From Dyella sp. RRB7 (GTDB taxonomy: Bacteria; Pseudomonadota; Gammaproteobacteria; Xanthomonadales; Rhodanobacteraceae): 64,000 nucleotides of DNA. The notes under the pieces were generated by a model, which made no database searches, was not told the origin of the DNA, and worked only from the letters and a program-made list of their open reading frames with translations. Shown here piece after piece: positions 10,043 to 19,462 of the stretch. The stretch spans positions 62,001-126,000 of the forward strand of contig NZ_JAKWJS010000008.1 in assembly GCF_022761115.1 (NCBI RefSeq), written 5' to 3'. A program made the translations under genes and the position numbers. How positions within the stretch are numbered: the stretch's first letter is position 1; each line of letters begins with the position of its first letter.

Positions 10043-10076
10043 AATAAAAACGGCCGCGAATGCGGCCGTTTTTATT
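10043..10076 (-). terminator. intrinsic terminator of proS
   Basis: A 15-bp perfect stem AATAAAAACGGCCGC / GCGGCCGTTTTTATT with loop GAAT lies 20 bases beyond the proS stop on the minus strand. It ends in a T run. Confidence 0.88.
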
Positions 10077-10095
10077 CCGCGCAAAGGCGACTTGC

Positions 10096-11793
10096 TCAGC
10101 CAAGCAGGGCGAACAGCTCGTCCTGGGTAATGGCACGGGCCTCGGCCTGGTCGCGGGCGCGATATTCCAGCGTGCCGGCGGCCAGGCCACGCTCGCTGAT
10201 GACCACGCGGTGGGGAATGCCGATCAGCTCCATATCGGCAAACATGGCGCCCGGGCGCAGGCCGCGATCGTCCAGCACGGCCTCGATGCCGCGCTGGTTC
10301 AATTGCGCGTATAGCGCTTCGGCGGCCTGGGTAATCTCCGGCGCATGCTTGGGATTGATCACGCACACGGCGATACGCCACGGCGCCATGGCTTCCGGCC
10401 AGATCATGCCGGCGTCGTCGTGGCGCTGCTCGATGGCGGCGGCCACGATGCGGCTGACGCCGATGCCGTAGCAACCCATGGTCATCACCTGGGCCTTGCC
10501 GTTCTCGTCCAGCACGGTGGCCTTGAGCACCTCGGCGTATTTCTTGCCGAGCTGGAACACGTGGCCCACCTCGATGCCGCGCGCCATGCGCAGCGTGCCC
10601 TTGCCGTCGGGCGACGGATCGCCCTCGACCACCTTGCGGATGTCTTCGATGCGGGTGACGCGCGCATCGCGCTCCCAGTTGGCGCCGGTGTAGTGGGTGC
10701 CGTCCTGGTTGCCGCCACAGACGAAATCGGCGAGCACGGCGGCGCTGCGGTCGACGATGACCGGCACCGACGCGGGCAGGCCGACCGGGCCGAGGAAGCC
10801 CGGGCGCGTGCCGGTGAGGGCAAGGATCTCTTCCTCGCTGGCCAGCTCGGATTCGCCGGGCAGTTCGGCCAGCTTGCCGGCCTTGACCTCGTTGACCTCA
10901 TGGTCGCCGCGTACGCACAGGGCCACCAGGCCATCGGTGCCGCGCACCAGGATGGTCTTGATGCATTGCTGCGGCGACACCTTGAGGAAGGCGGCCACGT
11001 CGTCGATGGTCTTCTGCGTGGGCGTGTCCACCCGCTGCAGCGGGGCGGCGGGGGCGGGGCGCTCGGTGGCAGGGGCCAGCGCCTCGGCCTTCTCGATGTT
11101 GGCGGCGTAGTCGGAGCCGTCGGAGAACACGATGGCGTCCTCGCCCGAGTCGGCCAGCACCTGGAATTCATGGCTGGCGTTGCCGCCGATGGCGCCGGTG
11201 TCCGCCTGCACGGCACGGAACTTCAGGCCCAGGCGGGTGAAGATGCGCGAGTAGGCCTGGTACATCGCCTCATAGGTTTCCGCCAGCGATTCCTGGGTGA
11301 GATGGAAGGAGTAGGCGTCCTTCATCAGGAACTCGCGCGCGCGCATCACGCCGAAGCGCGGGCGGATCTCGTCGCGGAACTTGGTCTGGATCTGGTAGAA
11401 GTTGACCGGCAGCTGCTTGTAGCTCTTGAGCTCGTTGCGCGCGAAGTCGGTGACCACTTCCTCGGCGGTGGGGGCGTAGCAGAATTCCTGCTCCTTGCGA
11501 TCCTTGATCTTCAGCAGCTGTCCGCCGAATTTCTCCCAACGGCCGGTTTCCTCCCACAGCTCCCGCGGCTGCATGGTCGGCATCAGCATTTCGATGGCGC
11601 CGGCGCGGTTCATTTCCTCGCGCACGATGGCTTCCACCTTGCGCAGCACGCGCAGGCCCAGCGGCGACCAGTTGTAGAGGCCCGAGGCGAGCTTGCGGAT
11701 CATGCCGGCGCGAACCATCAGCTGGTGGCTGGCGATTTCGGCGTCGGCGGGGACTTCCTTGACGGTGGCCAGGTGGAATTGGCTAAGGCGCAT
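10096..11793 (-). CDS. proS: prolyl-tRNA synthetase
   Basis: 565 residues, the normal length for the bacterial (editing) type. The N-terminus [34 protein letters not shown] and class II motif 1/2 regions ([43 protein letters not shown]) are clear. The insertion editing domain (about 225-405) lies between motifs 2 and 3. Motif 3 ([17 protein letters not shown]) precedes the anticodon-binding domain (about 465-565). It charges tRNA-Pro in the cytoplasm. It follows the DUF4124 gene on the same strand after about 90 bases and ends at a strong terminator. Confidence 0.97.
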   Translation of the reverse strand: MRLSQFHLATVKEVPADAEIASHQLMVRAGMIRKLASGLYNWSPLGLRVLRKVEAIVREEMNRAGAIEMLMPTMQPRELWEETGRWEKFGGQLLKIKDRKEQEFCYAPTAEEVVTDFARNELKSYKQLPVNFYQIQTKFRDEIRPRFGVMRAREFLMKDAYSFHLTQESLAETYEAMYQAYSRIFTRLGLKFRAVQADTGAIGGNASHEFQVLADSGEDAIVFSDGSDYAANIEKAEALAPATERPAPAAPLQRVDTPTQKTIDDVAAFLKVSPQQCIKTILVRGTDGLVALCVRGDHEVNEVKAGKLAELPGESELASEEEILALTGTRPGFLGPVGLPASVPVIVDRSAAVLADFVCGGNQDGTHYTGANWERDARVTRIEDIRKVVEGDPSPDGKGTLRMARGIEVGHVFQLGKKYAEVLKATVLDENGKAQVMTMGCYGIGVSRIVAAAIEQRHDDAGMIWPEAMAPWRIAVCVINPKHAPEITQAAEALYAQLNQRGIEAVLDDRGLRPGAMFADMELIGIPHRVVISERGLAAGTLEYRARDQAEARAITQDELFALLG

Positions 11794-11884
11794 GCGGGCG
11801 GATCCGGCGGAGAAAGAGGCCGATTATAGCGATCCGCGGTGCCGACTCCGACGCCTGGTGGGCCGATTTGCCGTGCGGAGCGGC

Positions 11885-12313
11885 TTAGCCGCCCGCGCAG
11901 AACTGCTGGTATTGGGTTTCGGCGGCGGCCTGCTGCTGCTTGCGCTGGTCGGCGTCGATGACCTTTTGCTGGCCGTCCTGCTCCATCACCACCGGGCCGT
12001 CGCTCTTGAGCGTGTCGATATTGCTCTTGACCGCGCTGCAGAATTCGGCGCGGTTCTGCGGGGTATTGGCCACCGGCTTGTTGCCCTGGGCCGGTTTGGC
12101 GGAGGCGTCGCTGGCCGCGCTGTTCGACTCCGGCGCCGGCGCGGCCAGTGGCTCCACCGTGCCGGTGGTGGTCACCTTGCTGTACTTGGTGCCCTGCGCG
12201 GGCGGTGCGTCGGAGTAGTGCACCGTGCCGTTGGCGTCGGTCCACTTGTAGGCCTGGGCGGCAGCCAGGGGCGCGACGAGCAGTAACGCGGTGGCAGTCA
12301 GCAGGCGGCGCAT
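11885..12313 (-). CDS. secreted DUF4124 domain protein
   Basis: 142 residues from the ATG at 12313, chosen because it gives an immediate signal peptide (MRRLLTATALLLVAPLAAAQA). The DUF4124 motif follows at once: YKWTDANGTVHYSDAPP (residues 21-37). The rest is Ala/Pro/Thr-rich with a charged C-terminal helix and a conserved-looking final Cys (FCAGG). DUF4124 proteins are common periplasmic proteins of Xanthomonadales and Pseudomonas with unknown function. It may be cotranscribed with proS. Confidence 0.82.
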   Translation of the reverse strand: MRRLLTATALLLVAPLAAAQAYKWTDANGTVHYSDAPPAQGTKYSKVTTTGTVEPLAAPAPESNSAASDASAKPAQGNKPVANTPQNRAEFCSAVKSNIDTLKSDGPVVMEQDGQQKVIDADQRKQQQAAAETQYQQFCAGG

Positions 12314-12421
12314 GGTGTTCTCCGGGGCTTGAGACAAGGTGCGCAGCATCCTTACACCCCCTCCGCCCGGACTCAAGCGGCGGATGGTTTACACTGCGCG
12401 TATTCCGTCACGGATTGATTC

Positions 12422-13195
12422 ATGAGCGACAGTACGCCAGTCCGCCCCCCTCGTCACCGGGGCATCTACCTGCTGCCGAACCTGTTCACCACCGGCGCGA
12501 TGTTTGCCGGCTTCTACGCCATCGTGATCAGCATCGGCGGCGATTACAGCTCGGCCGCCATTGCCGTGTTCGTGGCCGCACTGCTGGACGGCATGGACGG
12601 TCGCGTGGCCCGGCTGACGGGTACCCAGACCGAGTTCGGCGTGCAGTACGACTCGTTGTCGGATCTGGTGAGTTTCGGCCTGGCGCCGGCGCTGGTGATG
12701 TACAACTGGTCGTTGTCGACGCTGCGCGATTTCGGCCCCACCTGGGGCAAGATCGGCTGGGCCGCCGCCTTTATCTATGCCGCCTGCGCGGCGCTGCGCC
12801 TGGCCCGCTTCAACACCCAGGTGGGGGTGATCGACAAGCGCTATTTCCAGGGGCTGGCCAGCCCGGCGGCGGCAGCGGTGTGCATGTCCTTCGTGTGGAG
12901 CATGGACAAGTTCGGCATCCTCGGCGAGGAGGTGTGCTTCATCACGCCGGTGATGGCCGTGGTGGTGGGCCTGCTGATGGTCAGCCGTTTCCGCTACTAC
13001 AGCTTCAAGTCGTTGCCGATGGCCGACGGGCGCGTGCCGTTCCTGTGGATCATCGTCGGCGTGCTGGTGCTGGTACCGTTCTTCATCGACCCGCCGCGCG
13101 TGCTGTTCGTGGTGTTCACGCTATACCTGCTGTCCGGGCCGGTGATGACCCTGTGGGGCCGCGCCACCCGTCGCCGTCGCCGCGGGGTGGCCTGA
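12422..13195 (+). CDS. pssA: CDP-diacylglycerol--serine O-phosphatidyltransferase
   Basis: 257 residues. The CDP-alcohol phosphotransferase signature D-G-x2-A-R-x8-G-x3-D-x3-D is present (DGRVARLTGTQTEF, G, VQYDSLSD, about residues 60-82). Seven or so membrane helices follow. This is the membrane-integral (type II) phosphatidylserine synthase, the first committed step to phosphatidylethanolamine. A TTTACACT -10-like element lies about 27 bases upstream. The next gene starts one base after its stop, indicating one operon with the HolD-like gene and rimI. Confidence 0.92.
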   Translation: MSDSTPVRPPRHRGIYLLPNLFTTGAMFAGFYAIVISIGGDYSSAAIAVFVAALLDGMDGRVARLTGTQTEFGVQYDSLSDLVSFGLAPALVMYNWSLSTLRDFGPTWGKIGWAAAFIYAACAALRLARFNTQVGVIDKRYFQGLASPAAAAVCMSFVWSMDKFGILGEEVCFITPVMAVVVGLLMVSRFRYYSFKSLPMADGRVPFLWIIVGVLVLVPFFIDPPRVLFVVFTLYLLSGPVMTLWGRATRRRRRGVA

Positions 13196-13196
13196 C

Positions 13197-13679
13197 ATGG
13201 CCACGCTGGCGCATGCCTCCACGGCGCATCGTGAGCGCGTATTGCGCGTGCTTGGCGTCACGCCGTGGGTGCGTCGCGTATCGTCCCAGCCGGTGGCTTT
13301 CGATGAGCCTGCCCCGGCAGCACCGTCGCCTGGCGCGCCCGGTGACTGCGTCGTGGTGCTGCCCGCCGGTTGTTCTTCGCGCGAACTGGATCTGGTCGGC
13401 CGCGCCTTGACGTCCTTCGGCCCGGTGCTGGCCCGTGCGCCGCGCATCGAGGTGAGCAACGGCCAGTTGCCCGCCGCGCCGGAAGCCCGGGCCTACCTGG
13501 TGTTTGGCGAGGCCCAGGCGCATGCGTTGGGCCGCGAACTGCCTGCCGCGGCCTTGAGCCGTGCGCACATCGTGCTGGCCGACGAACCCGCCGGGGTGCT
13601 CGCCTCGGCCGCCGGCAAGCGCCGGTTGTGGAATGCCTTGCGCAGCCTGCGTCGCGCGCTGGCCGGCCCGGCGGAGTGA
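13197..13679 (+). CDS. HolD-like protein (possible DNA polymerase III psi subunit)
   Basis: 160 residues, Ala/Pro-rich. It is not a strong family match, but two ends resemble E. coli HolD. The N-terminal helix (LRVLGVTPWVRR, residues 17-28) resembles the LQQLGITQWSLRR segment with which psi contacts the clamp-loader and SSB. The C-terminal helix (GKRRLWNALRSLRR) resembles the ARAALWQQI region. In E. coli holD lies directly upstream of rimI, as this gene does. The middle is a Rossmann-like region of moderate conservation. If correct it would bridge chi/SSB to the clamp loader. Without a profile search this remains a proposal. Confidence 0.5.
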   Translation: MATLAHASTAHRERVLRVLGVTPWVRRVSSQPVAFDEPAPAAPSPGAPGDCVVVLPAGCSSRELDLVGRALTSFGPVLARAPRIEVSNGQLPAAPEARAYLVFGEAQAHALGRELPAAALSRAHIVLADEPAGVLASAAGKRRLWNALRSLRRALAGPAE

Positions 13680-13686
13680 GTCGCGC

Positions 13687-14160
13687 ATGGTTGCCGTCGC
13701 CCGCCCCCGTGCCGAGATCCGCGCCATGCGGCGCGACGACCTTCCCCTGGTCGCGCAGATGGAAGCGGTCTCCTACGACTTTCCCTGGACCCAGGGCATC
13801 TTCGGCGACTGCCTGAAGGCCGGCCACCCGTGCTGGGTGATGTGGGTGGAGGGCGTCATGGCCGGCTACGGCGTGCTTTCCGTGGCCGCCGGTGAAGCGC
13901 ATGTGCTCAATATCTGCGTGGGGCCCGATCATCGTGGGCTGGGGCTGGGGCGCCTACTGATGCGCCGCCTGCTGGATATCGCCCGCTGGAATGGCGCCAC
14001 CCGCGTCTTCCTGGAAGTACGCCCATCCAATCCGGTGGCGCAAAGCCTGTATCGCTCGATGGGCTTCGAGGAGATCGGCCGCCGGCCGAAGTACTACCCG
14101 GCCAAGGATGGCCGCGAGGACGCCATGGTGATGGCGCTGGATCTGCTGCCCGCCGCGTAA
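13687..14160 (+). CDS. rimI: ribosomal-protein-alanine N-acetyltransferase
   Basis: 157 residues from the ATG at 13687, which lies 7 bases after the upstream stop. It is a single GNAT domain: IRAMRRDDLPLVAQMEAVSYDFPWTQGIF is the RimI-type N-terminus. LNICVGPDHRGLGLGRLLM is the acetyl-CoA loop, and FLEVRPSNPVAQSLYRSMGFEEIGRRPKYY is the conserved C-terminal motif. It acetylates the N-terminal alanine of ribosomal protein S18. Gene order pssA, HolD-like, rimI is compact and unidirectional. Confidence 0.93.
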   Translation: MVAVARPRAEIRAMRRDDLPLVAQMEAVSYDFPWTQGIFGDCLKAGHPCWVMWVEGVMAGYGVLSVAAGEAHVLNICVGPDHRGLGLGRLLMRRLLDIARWNGATRVFLEVRPSNPVAQSLYRSMGFEEIGRRPKYYPAKDGREDAMVMALDLLPAA

Positions 14161-14168
14161 GGCTTTTT

Positions 14169-14195
14169 GCAGGAGCGCACCCTGTGCGCTCCTGC
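14169..14195. repeat. perfect hairpin GCAGGAGCGCAC between convergent rimI and valS
   Basis: A 12-bp perfect stem (GCAGGAGCGCAC / GTGCGCTCCTGC) with a 3-nt loop. The core GGAGCGCACNNNGTGCGCTCC is a type of short palindromic intergenic repeat often seen in Pseudomonas and Xanthomonadales. It lacks a T run on either side, so it may be a REP-like element as well as a transcript end. Confidence 0.6.
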
Positions 14196-14210
14196 AGGTA
14201 CCGGGCCGGG

Positions 14211-17039
14211 TTATCCCAGCTTCTGCGCCTGCTCGCGCAGGGCGTTGAGCTGGGTGCCCCAGTCGGCGATGCGCTGGCGCTCCTGCGCCACCACCTCGGC
14301 CGGCGCATTGGCCACGAAGTTGGCGTTGCCCAGCTTGCCTTCGCACTTCTTGATCTCGCCCTCGATGCGGGCGATTTCCTTGCCCAGGCGCGCCTTCTCG
14401 GCACCCAGGTCGATCAGGCCGGCCAGCGGAATCAGCACGCGCATCGAACCCACCACGGCGGCCGCCGCGGCGGGCTCGTCGGCACCCGAGGCGATCCACT
14501 GCGGTGCGTCGACGCGGGCGAGGAAGCTGATCTGCGCGGCGAACTTGGCGGCGCGCGCGCGATCGCTGGCGTCGCCGTCGGCGAGCAGCAGCGGGATGGT
14601 CTTGCCCGGCGCGATGTTCATTTCCGCGCGGATGCGGCGGATCCCGCTCAGCACGTTCTTGAACCACTCGACCTCGGCGGTGGCGGCATCGTCGGCCGTG
14701 ATCTCGTCGGCGCGCGGCCACGGCCGCTGCATCAGGCCTGCTTCGGCAAGGCCCAGCTTCGGCGCGACCGACTGCCAGATTTCCTCGCTGATGAACGGCA
14801 CGATGGGGTGCAGCGCGCGCAGCACGGTTTCCAGCACCACCACCAGCGTGTGGCGGGTGGATGCGGCGGCGAGCGCGTCGTCGCCATTCAGGGCGGGCTT
14901 GGACAGCTCCAGGAACCAGTCGCAGAACTCGTTCCAGGTGAACTCGTACAGCTCCTGCGCGAGCAGGTCGAAGCGGTAGCTGGTGAAGTGCTGCTCCACA
15001 TCGGCCAGCGTTTGCTTGAGGCGGGTGAGAATCCAGCGCTCGGCCTCGGTGACCGGCGCGGCGGCGGGTGCCGGCAACTCGCCCTCGGGCAGGTTCATCA
15101 GCACGAAGCGCGCGGCGTTCCACAGCTTGTTGCAGAACGCCTTGTAGCCTTCGGCGCGCTTGATGTCGAAGTTGATGGTGCGGCTGTAGCTGGCCAGCGC
15201 GACGAAGGTGAAGCGCAGCGCGTCGGTGCCGATGGCGGGAATGCCGGCCGGGTAGTCCTTGCGGATGCGCTTTTCCACTTTCTCGCGCACCTGCGGAATC
15301 AGCAGCGACTTGGTGGACTTTGCCACCAGCGGCTCCAGCTCGATGCCGTCGATCAGGTCCAGCGGGTCCAGCGTGTTGCCCTTGGACTTGGACATCTTCT
15401 GGCCTTCCGCATCACGCACGATGGCGTTGATGTAGACCTCGCGGAACGGCACGCGCCCGGTGAAGTACTTGGTCGCCATCACCATGCGCGCGACCCAGAA
15501 GAAGATGATGTCGAAGCCGGTGACCAGCACCGCGCTGGGCAGGAAGATCTGGTCGTGCTGCCAGTCGGCCACGATGTCGCCGTGCTCGTTCTTCACCGGG
15601 CCATCGGCCGGCCAGCCCAGGGTGGAGAACGGCCACAGCGCGGAGCTGAACCAGGTGTCCAGCACGTCGTCGTCCTGGCGCAGCGCGCCGACCGGGGCGA
15701 CGGTGGCGTGCGCACGCGCATCGGCCTCGTCCTCGCCCACGAAGATGTTGCCGGCCTCGTCGTACCACGCCGGGATGCGATGGCCCCACCACAGCTGGCG
15801 ACTGATGCACCAGTCCTGGATGTTTTCCAGCCATTGCGTGTAGGTGGTGCTCCAGTTCTCCGGCACGAACTTGATGTCGCCGCCGCGCACGGCCTCCAGC
15901 GCCGGTTCGGTGATGGCCTTGCGGCCGCCTGGACGTCCATCCGCCAGCACGTCGCTGGTGAGGTCGAGGAACCACTGGTCGGTGAGCATCGGCTCGACCA
16001 CCGCGTCGGAGCGCTGGCTCACCGGCACCTGCAGCTTGTGCGGCTTGGTCTCGACCAGCAGGCCTGCGGCTTCCAGGTCGGCCAGCACGCGCTTGCGCGC
16101 CTCGAAGCGATCAAGGCCCTGGTATCTGGCCGGTGCGTTCTCGTTGACCTTGGCGTCGAGCGTGAAGATGTTGATCGGCGCCAGGCCATGGCGCTGGCCG
16201 ATGGCGTAGTCGTTGAAGTCGTGCGCCGGGGTGATCTTCACCGCGCCGGTGCCGAACTCGCGCTCCACGTAGTCGTCGCCGATCACCGGGATCTGGCGAT
16301 CACTCAGCGGCAGCGCCAGCGTCTTGCCGATCAGGTGCGCGTAGCGCTCGTCTTCCGGATGCACGGCCACGGCCACGTCGCCCAGCATGGTTTCCGGACG
16401 CGTGGTGGCCACCACGATGCTTTCGCCGCTGCCGGTGACCGGGTAGCGGATCGACCACATATGGCCATCGCGCTCGACGTTGTTCACTTCCAGGTCGGAC
16501 ACGGCCGTGCCCAGCGCCGGGTCCCAGTTCACCAGGCGGTTGCCGCGATAGATCAGGCCGGCGCGGAACCAGTCCACGAACACCTTGCGCACGGCGGCCG
16601 ACAGGCCCGGGTCCATGGTGAAGCGCTCGCGCGACCAGTCGGCGGCGACGCCCAGGCGGCGCATCTGGTGGGTGATGGTGGAGCCCGATTCCTCCTTCCA
16701 CTGCCACACGCGCTCGATGAACGCCTCGCGGCCCAGGTCATGGCGCGTCTTGTGTTCCACCGCCAGCTGGTTTTCCACGATCTTCTGCGTGGCGATGCCC
16801 GCATGGTCGGTGCCCACCTGCCACAGCGTGTTCATGCCGCGCATGCGCTGGTAGCGGATCAGCATGTCCATCACGGTCTGCTGGAACGCATGGCCCATGT
16901 GCAGCGTGCCGGTGACGTTCGGCGGGGGCAGCAGGATGCAGTACGGCTCGCCATGACCGGAGGGCTTGAAGTCGCCGCTGGCTTCCCAGCGGGCATACCA
17001 CTTCGACTCGATCTGGCTGGGCTCGAAACTCTTGTCCAT
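14211..17039 (-). CDS. valS: valyl-tRNA synthetase
   Basis: 942 residues from the ATG at 17039 ([19 protein letters not shown]); upstream in-frame codons are untypical of the family. The class I signatures are clear: HIGH as HMGH in [15 protein letters not shown], and KMSKS in [14 protein letters not shown]. The editing CP1 domain (about 190-420) and the anticodon-binding region are present. The C-terminal coiled-coil arm typical of ValRS is present ([20 protein letters not shown]). It charges tRNA-Val and edits threonine mischarging. It lies downstream of hemE on the same strand. Confidence 0.97.
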   Translation of the reverse strand: MDKSFEPSQIESKWYARWEASGDFKPSGHGEPYCILLPPPNVTGTLHMGHAFQQTVMDMLIRYQRMRGMNTLWQVGTDHAGIATQKIVENQLAVEHKTRHDLGREAFIERVWQWKEESGSTITHQMRRLGVAADWSRERFTMDPGLSAAVRKVFVDWFRAGLIYRGNRLVNWDPALGTAVSDLEVNNVERDGHMWSIRYPVTGSGESIVVATTRPETMLGDVAVAVHPEDERYAHLIGKTLALPLSDRQIPVIGDDYVEREFGTGAVKITPAHDFNDYAIGQRHGLAPINIFTLDAKVNENAPARYQGLDRFEARKRVLADLEAAGLLVETKPHKLQVPVSQRSDAVVEPMLTDQWFLDLTSDVLADGRPGGRKAITEPALEAVRGGDIKFVPENWSTTYTQWLENIQDWCISRQLWWGHRIPAWYDEAGNIFVGEDEADARAHATVAPVGALRQDDDVLDTWFSSALWPFSTLGWPADGPVKNEHGDIVADWQHDQIFLPSAVLVTGFDIIFFWVARMVMATKYFTGRVPFREVYINAIVRDAEGQKMSKSKGNTLDPLDLIDGIELEPLVAKSTKSLLIPQVREKVEKRIRKDYPAGIPAIGTDALRFTFVALASYSRTINFDIKRAEGYKAFCNKLWNAARFVLMNLPEGELPAPAAAPVTEAERWILTRLKQTLADVEQHFTSYRFDLLAQELYEFTWNEFCDWFLELSKPALNGDDALAAASTRHTLVVVLETVLRALHPIVPFISEEIWQSVAPKLGLAEAGLMQRPWPRADEITADDAATAEVEWFKNVLSGIRRIRAEMNIAPGKTIPLLLADGDASDRARAAKFAAQISFLARVDAPQWIASGADEPAAAAAVVGSMRVLIPLAGLIDLGAEKARLGKEIARIEGEIKKCEGKLGNANFVANAPAEVVAQERQRIADWGTQLNALREQAQKLG

Positions 17040-17150
17040 CGGGGGCTCGCGATTGCGCGCCGGGGCCGGCGCGTGGGGATTGACGTCAAAGGGCCAATTG
17101 TACGGGCGGGGGGGCTGGGGTGCCATTTCCGTCCATACCATCCATCACCC

Positions 17151-17176
17151 GTCATTCCCGCTTTCGCGGGAATGAC
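17151..17176. repeat. GTCATTCCCGC palindromic repeat, copy 1
   Basis: GTCATTCCCGC / GCGGGAATGAC, an 11-bp perfect stem around TTTC, lies in the gap between hemE and valS. The ATTCCC-N8-GGGAAT core has the same layout as the dRS3 repeats of Neisseria and occurs in many Proteobacteria. A second nearly identical copy is at 25225-25256. Confidence 0.75.
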
Positions 17177-17193
17177 GGCGCCGGGGGCGGGGA

Positions 17194-18264
17194 TTATTGG
17201 CCGCGCAGCTGGCGGCCGTAGGCGTGCACCTCGTCCACCAGCACCTTCACGTGCCCGGGGTCGACTTCCGGGGTGATGCCGTGGCCCAGGTTGAACACAT
17301 GGCCTGGGTGGTTGCCGTAGCTGTCCAGCACGCGGCGCGCCTCGCGGCGGATCACCTCGGGGTTGGCGCGCAGCACGGCCGGGTCCAGGTTGCCTTGCAG
17401 GGCCACGCGGCCGGCAACGGCCTGGCGGGCGTCGGCCAGGTCGATGGTCCAGTCCACGCCCAGGCCGGCGCAGCCGGTGTCGGCCATGCTGGCCAGGTGC
17501 TGGCCGGCGCCCTTGGAGAACAGGATCACCGGCAGCTCGCGGCTGTGCGGGCTGGCTTTCAGCGCATCGACCACCTGGGCCAGGTAGCGCAGCGAGAACT
17601 CGCGGAACGGGGCCGGCCCGAGCAGGCCGCCCCAGGTGTCGAACACCATCAGCGCCTGTGCGCCGGCGGCGGCCTGGGCGATCAGGTAGGCCGCCACGGA
17701 CTGCGCGAGGGTGTCCAGCAGCTGGTGGGCGAGGGCGGGGTCGTTCCAGCACATCGCCTTGAGGCGGGCGAAATCGCGCGAGCCCTGGCCTTCGACCATG
17801 TAGCAGGCCAGCGTCCACGGGCTGCCGGAGAAACCGATCAGCGGCACGCGGCCGTGCAACTCCTGGCGGATCAGCCGCACCGCGTCCATCACGTAGCGCA
17901 GTTCGCCTTCCATATCGGGCACGCCGAGCCGGTCGATATCGGCCTTGGTGTGCAGCGGGTGGGCAAACTGCGGCCCCTCGCCCTGGGCAAAGGTAAGCCC
18001 CAGGCCCATCGCGTCGGGAATGGTGAGGATGTCGGAGAACAGGATGGCCGCATCCAGCTCGAAGCGCTCCAGCGGCTGCAGGGTCACCTCGCAGGCCAGT
18101 TCCGGGTTCTGCGCCAGCGCCATGAAGCTGCCGGCGCGCGCGCGGGTGGCGCGGTACTCGGGCAGGTAACGGCCGGCCTGGCGCATGACCCAGATGGGCG
18201 TGGTGTCGGTGGCCTCGCGGCGCAGGGCGCGCAGGAAGCGGTCGTTCTTCAACACATCGGTCAT
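17194..18264 (-). CDS. hemE: uroporphyrinogen decarboxylase
   Basis: 356 residues, normal length. The N-terminal signature [12 protein letters not shown] (residues 25-36) and the second signature around [20 protein letters not shown] are clear. The conserved substrate-binding segment [19 protein letters not shown] is also present. It decarboxylates uroporphyrinogen III to coproporphyrinogen III in haem synthesis. It starts 2 bases after the stop of the WGR gene on the same strand, so the two form an operon. Confidence 0.97.
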   Translation of the reverse strand: MTDVLKNDRFLRALRREATDTTPIWVMRQAGRYLPEYRATRARAGSFMALAQNPELACEVTLQPLERFELDAAILFSDILTIPDAMGLGLTFAQGEGPQFAHPLHTKADIDRLGVPDMEGELRYVMDAVRLIRQELHGRVPLIGFSGSPWTLACYMVEGQGSRDFARLKAMCWNDPALAHQLLDTLAQSVAAYLIAQAAAGAQALMVFDTWGGLLGPAPFREFSLRYLAQVVDALKASPHSRELPVILFSKGAGQHLASMADTGCAGLGVDWTIDLADARQAVAGRVALQGNLDPAVLRANPEVIRREARRVLDSYGNHPGHVFNLGHGITPEVDPGHVKVLVDEVHAYGRQLRGQ

Positions 18265-18265
18265 T

Positions 18266-18526
18266 TCAGGATCCGTAGGGGCCGTCCTGGCCCTGGCTGA
18301 ACATCACACGGAAGCCGCGCTTGAGTTGCGCGTCGCGTGCCTTTTCGAAGGCGGCGAGCGCGTCGTCGCGCTCCAGGAACTGCTCGCGCTTGAGCGTGGC
18401 CTTGCCGCCCTGCACGCCCGATTCGCGGTACAGCGTCCACCCGCCCAGCAGATCCTGCTCCAGCACGATCTGGACGTAGCGTGGCGCTTCGGCGGTTGCG
18501 GTCACGGCTTGCAGATAAAGGCGCAT
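18266..18526 (-). CDS. WGR domain protein
   Basis: 86 residues, entirely one WGR domain: [28 protein letters not shown], then an [13 protein letters not shown] helix. The domain's name-giving W-G-R pattern appears here as [10 protein letters not shown] with a GG turn. WGR domains occur in eukaryotic PARPs and as small stand-alone bacterial proteins and are thought to bind nucleic acid. It sits immediately upstream of hemE with a 1-base gap. No link to haem synthesis is known. Confidence 0.8.
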   Translation of the reverse strand: MRLYLQAVTATAEAPRYVQIVLEQDLLGGWTLYRESGVQGGKATLKREQFLERDDALAAFEKARDAQLKRGFRVMFSQGQDGPYGS

Positions 18527-18565
18527 GGAGTCCGATTCGAAGGCGGGGGTGGAAACGGCGAAGAT

Positions 18566-18833
18566 TCACATTCTAGAAGGCCGGGAGCCTGTGGGCGAGC
18601 GCGACGGCGTCGCAGCCTCGCATCCTGACCGCCAGGCGATGGCCGCACCCATCAGGCCCGCAGCCGTCAGCAGGCCTGCAAAGATGACGTGCTCGCTGTG
18701 GCGTTCAAGCGCCTTGCCCCGCGGATAGCGGCCCAAGGTCGGCAGCAGGGGCGCTCCGCGGCCCAACTTCGGTCAGAAGTTCGTACACCACGCGGGCAAC
18801 CACGCCCAGCGCATGAATGATCAGCGCTCCCAT
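18566..18833 (-). pseudogene. small membrane protein gene, apparently frameshifted
   Basis: Two overlapping reading frames on the minus strand together make one plausible small membrane protein. The first starts at the ATG at 18833 (MGALIIHALGVVARVVYELLTEV) and runs out of frame after the Gly codon. The second carries LLPTLGRYPRGKALERHSEHVIFAGLLTAAGLMGAAIAWR and ends at 18566. The switch point lies near 18766-18772, in a GGGCCGCGG stretch. The full 268-base span is a multiple of three plus one, consistent with a single-base indel. The product would have two hydrophobic helices with a LGRYP linker. It is either a pseudogene, a sequencing error or a programmed shift. Confidence 0.5.
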
Positions 18834-18936
18834 GGTGCGGCCGCGATCTCGAAGGGTCCGTGCTGCTTCGATCAAGCAAAAGGTTGTGCGATGACGCGTC
18901 GATGATCCGCGCACCCGCGACGCGGCACCTCAGGAT

Positions 18937-19443
18937 TCACGGCAAGGTCACCGGCGCCGTCTCAGGAACTTCGTGCGCTTCCAGCAGGCGGAACTGCCCA
19001 TGTTCGAAGACGTAACGGTAGATGCCGTGGCCGTGCTCGTTGCGGCTGCCGGCCACGACCAGCAGCGCGCTGTCGATGCGGTAATCCAACGGCATGATCT
19101 CGGTGTCGAACGACGCATCCTCCGGCCCCCAGCTGACGGTGAACGGGAGCCAGTGCACCTCGCCGGTGCGCGCATCCAGGGCGAAGATCTGCAGGCAGCT
19201 ACTGCCGCAGCCAAACGCGGAGAGGATGTGGTGCCCGGCGAAATTGACCTTCTCGCTGGAAGCCGCCGTGCGGATCATCGTCCGATAACGCTTGTCCTGC
19301 GCAGAACGAAGCGCCGGTGTTGCCGTGGGCCCGTGGTACAGCGGTTGAGCGGGGTAATCGCCGAAGCCCTGCGTCGCCGCCAGGGCCACGCCGAAGTGGC
19401 ATGCCATCAGCAGGCCAAGCCACGTGCAGGCGGCCCGGCGCAT
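18937..19443 (-). CDS. secreted hypothetical protein
   Basis: 168 residues from the ATG at 19443, chosen because it gives a signal peptide (RRAACTWLGLLMACHFGVALAA). The mature part contains KVNFAGHHILSAFGCGSSCLQIFALDARTGEVHWLPF, with a Cys-x3-Cys pair and a beta-rich pattern. I recognise this GCGSSCLQ arrangement as recurring in unnamed periplasmic proteins but cannot give a function. It lies 19 bases downstream of aroB on the same strand, so it may be the distal gene of the aroK-aroB transcript. Confidence 0.75.
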   Translation of the reverse strand: MRRAACTWLGLLMACHFGVALAATQGFGDYPAQPLYHGPTATPALRSAQDKRYRTMIRTAASSEKVNFAGHHILSAFGCGSSCLQIFALDARTGEVHWLPFTVSWGPEDASFDTEIMPLDYRIDSALLVVAGSRNEHGHGIYRYVFEHGQFRLLEAHEVPETAPVTLP

Positions 19444-19462
19444 TACGGCGTACCCCGCAGAG

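Noticed and set aside
14184-17276. A 1,030-codon open frame on the plus strand opposite valS
   Set aside because: Antisense to a clear valyl-tRNA synthetase, with no domain signatures and a composition typical of shadow frames.
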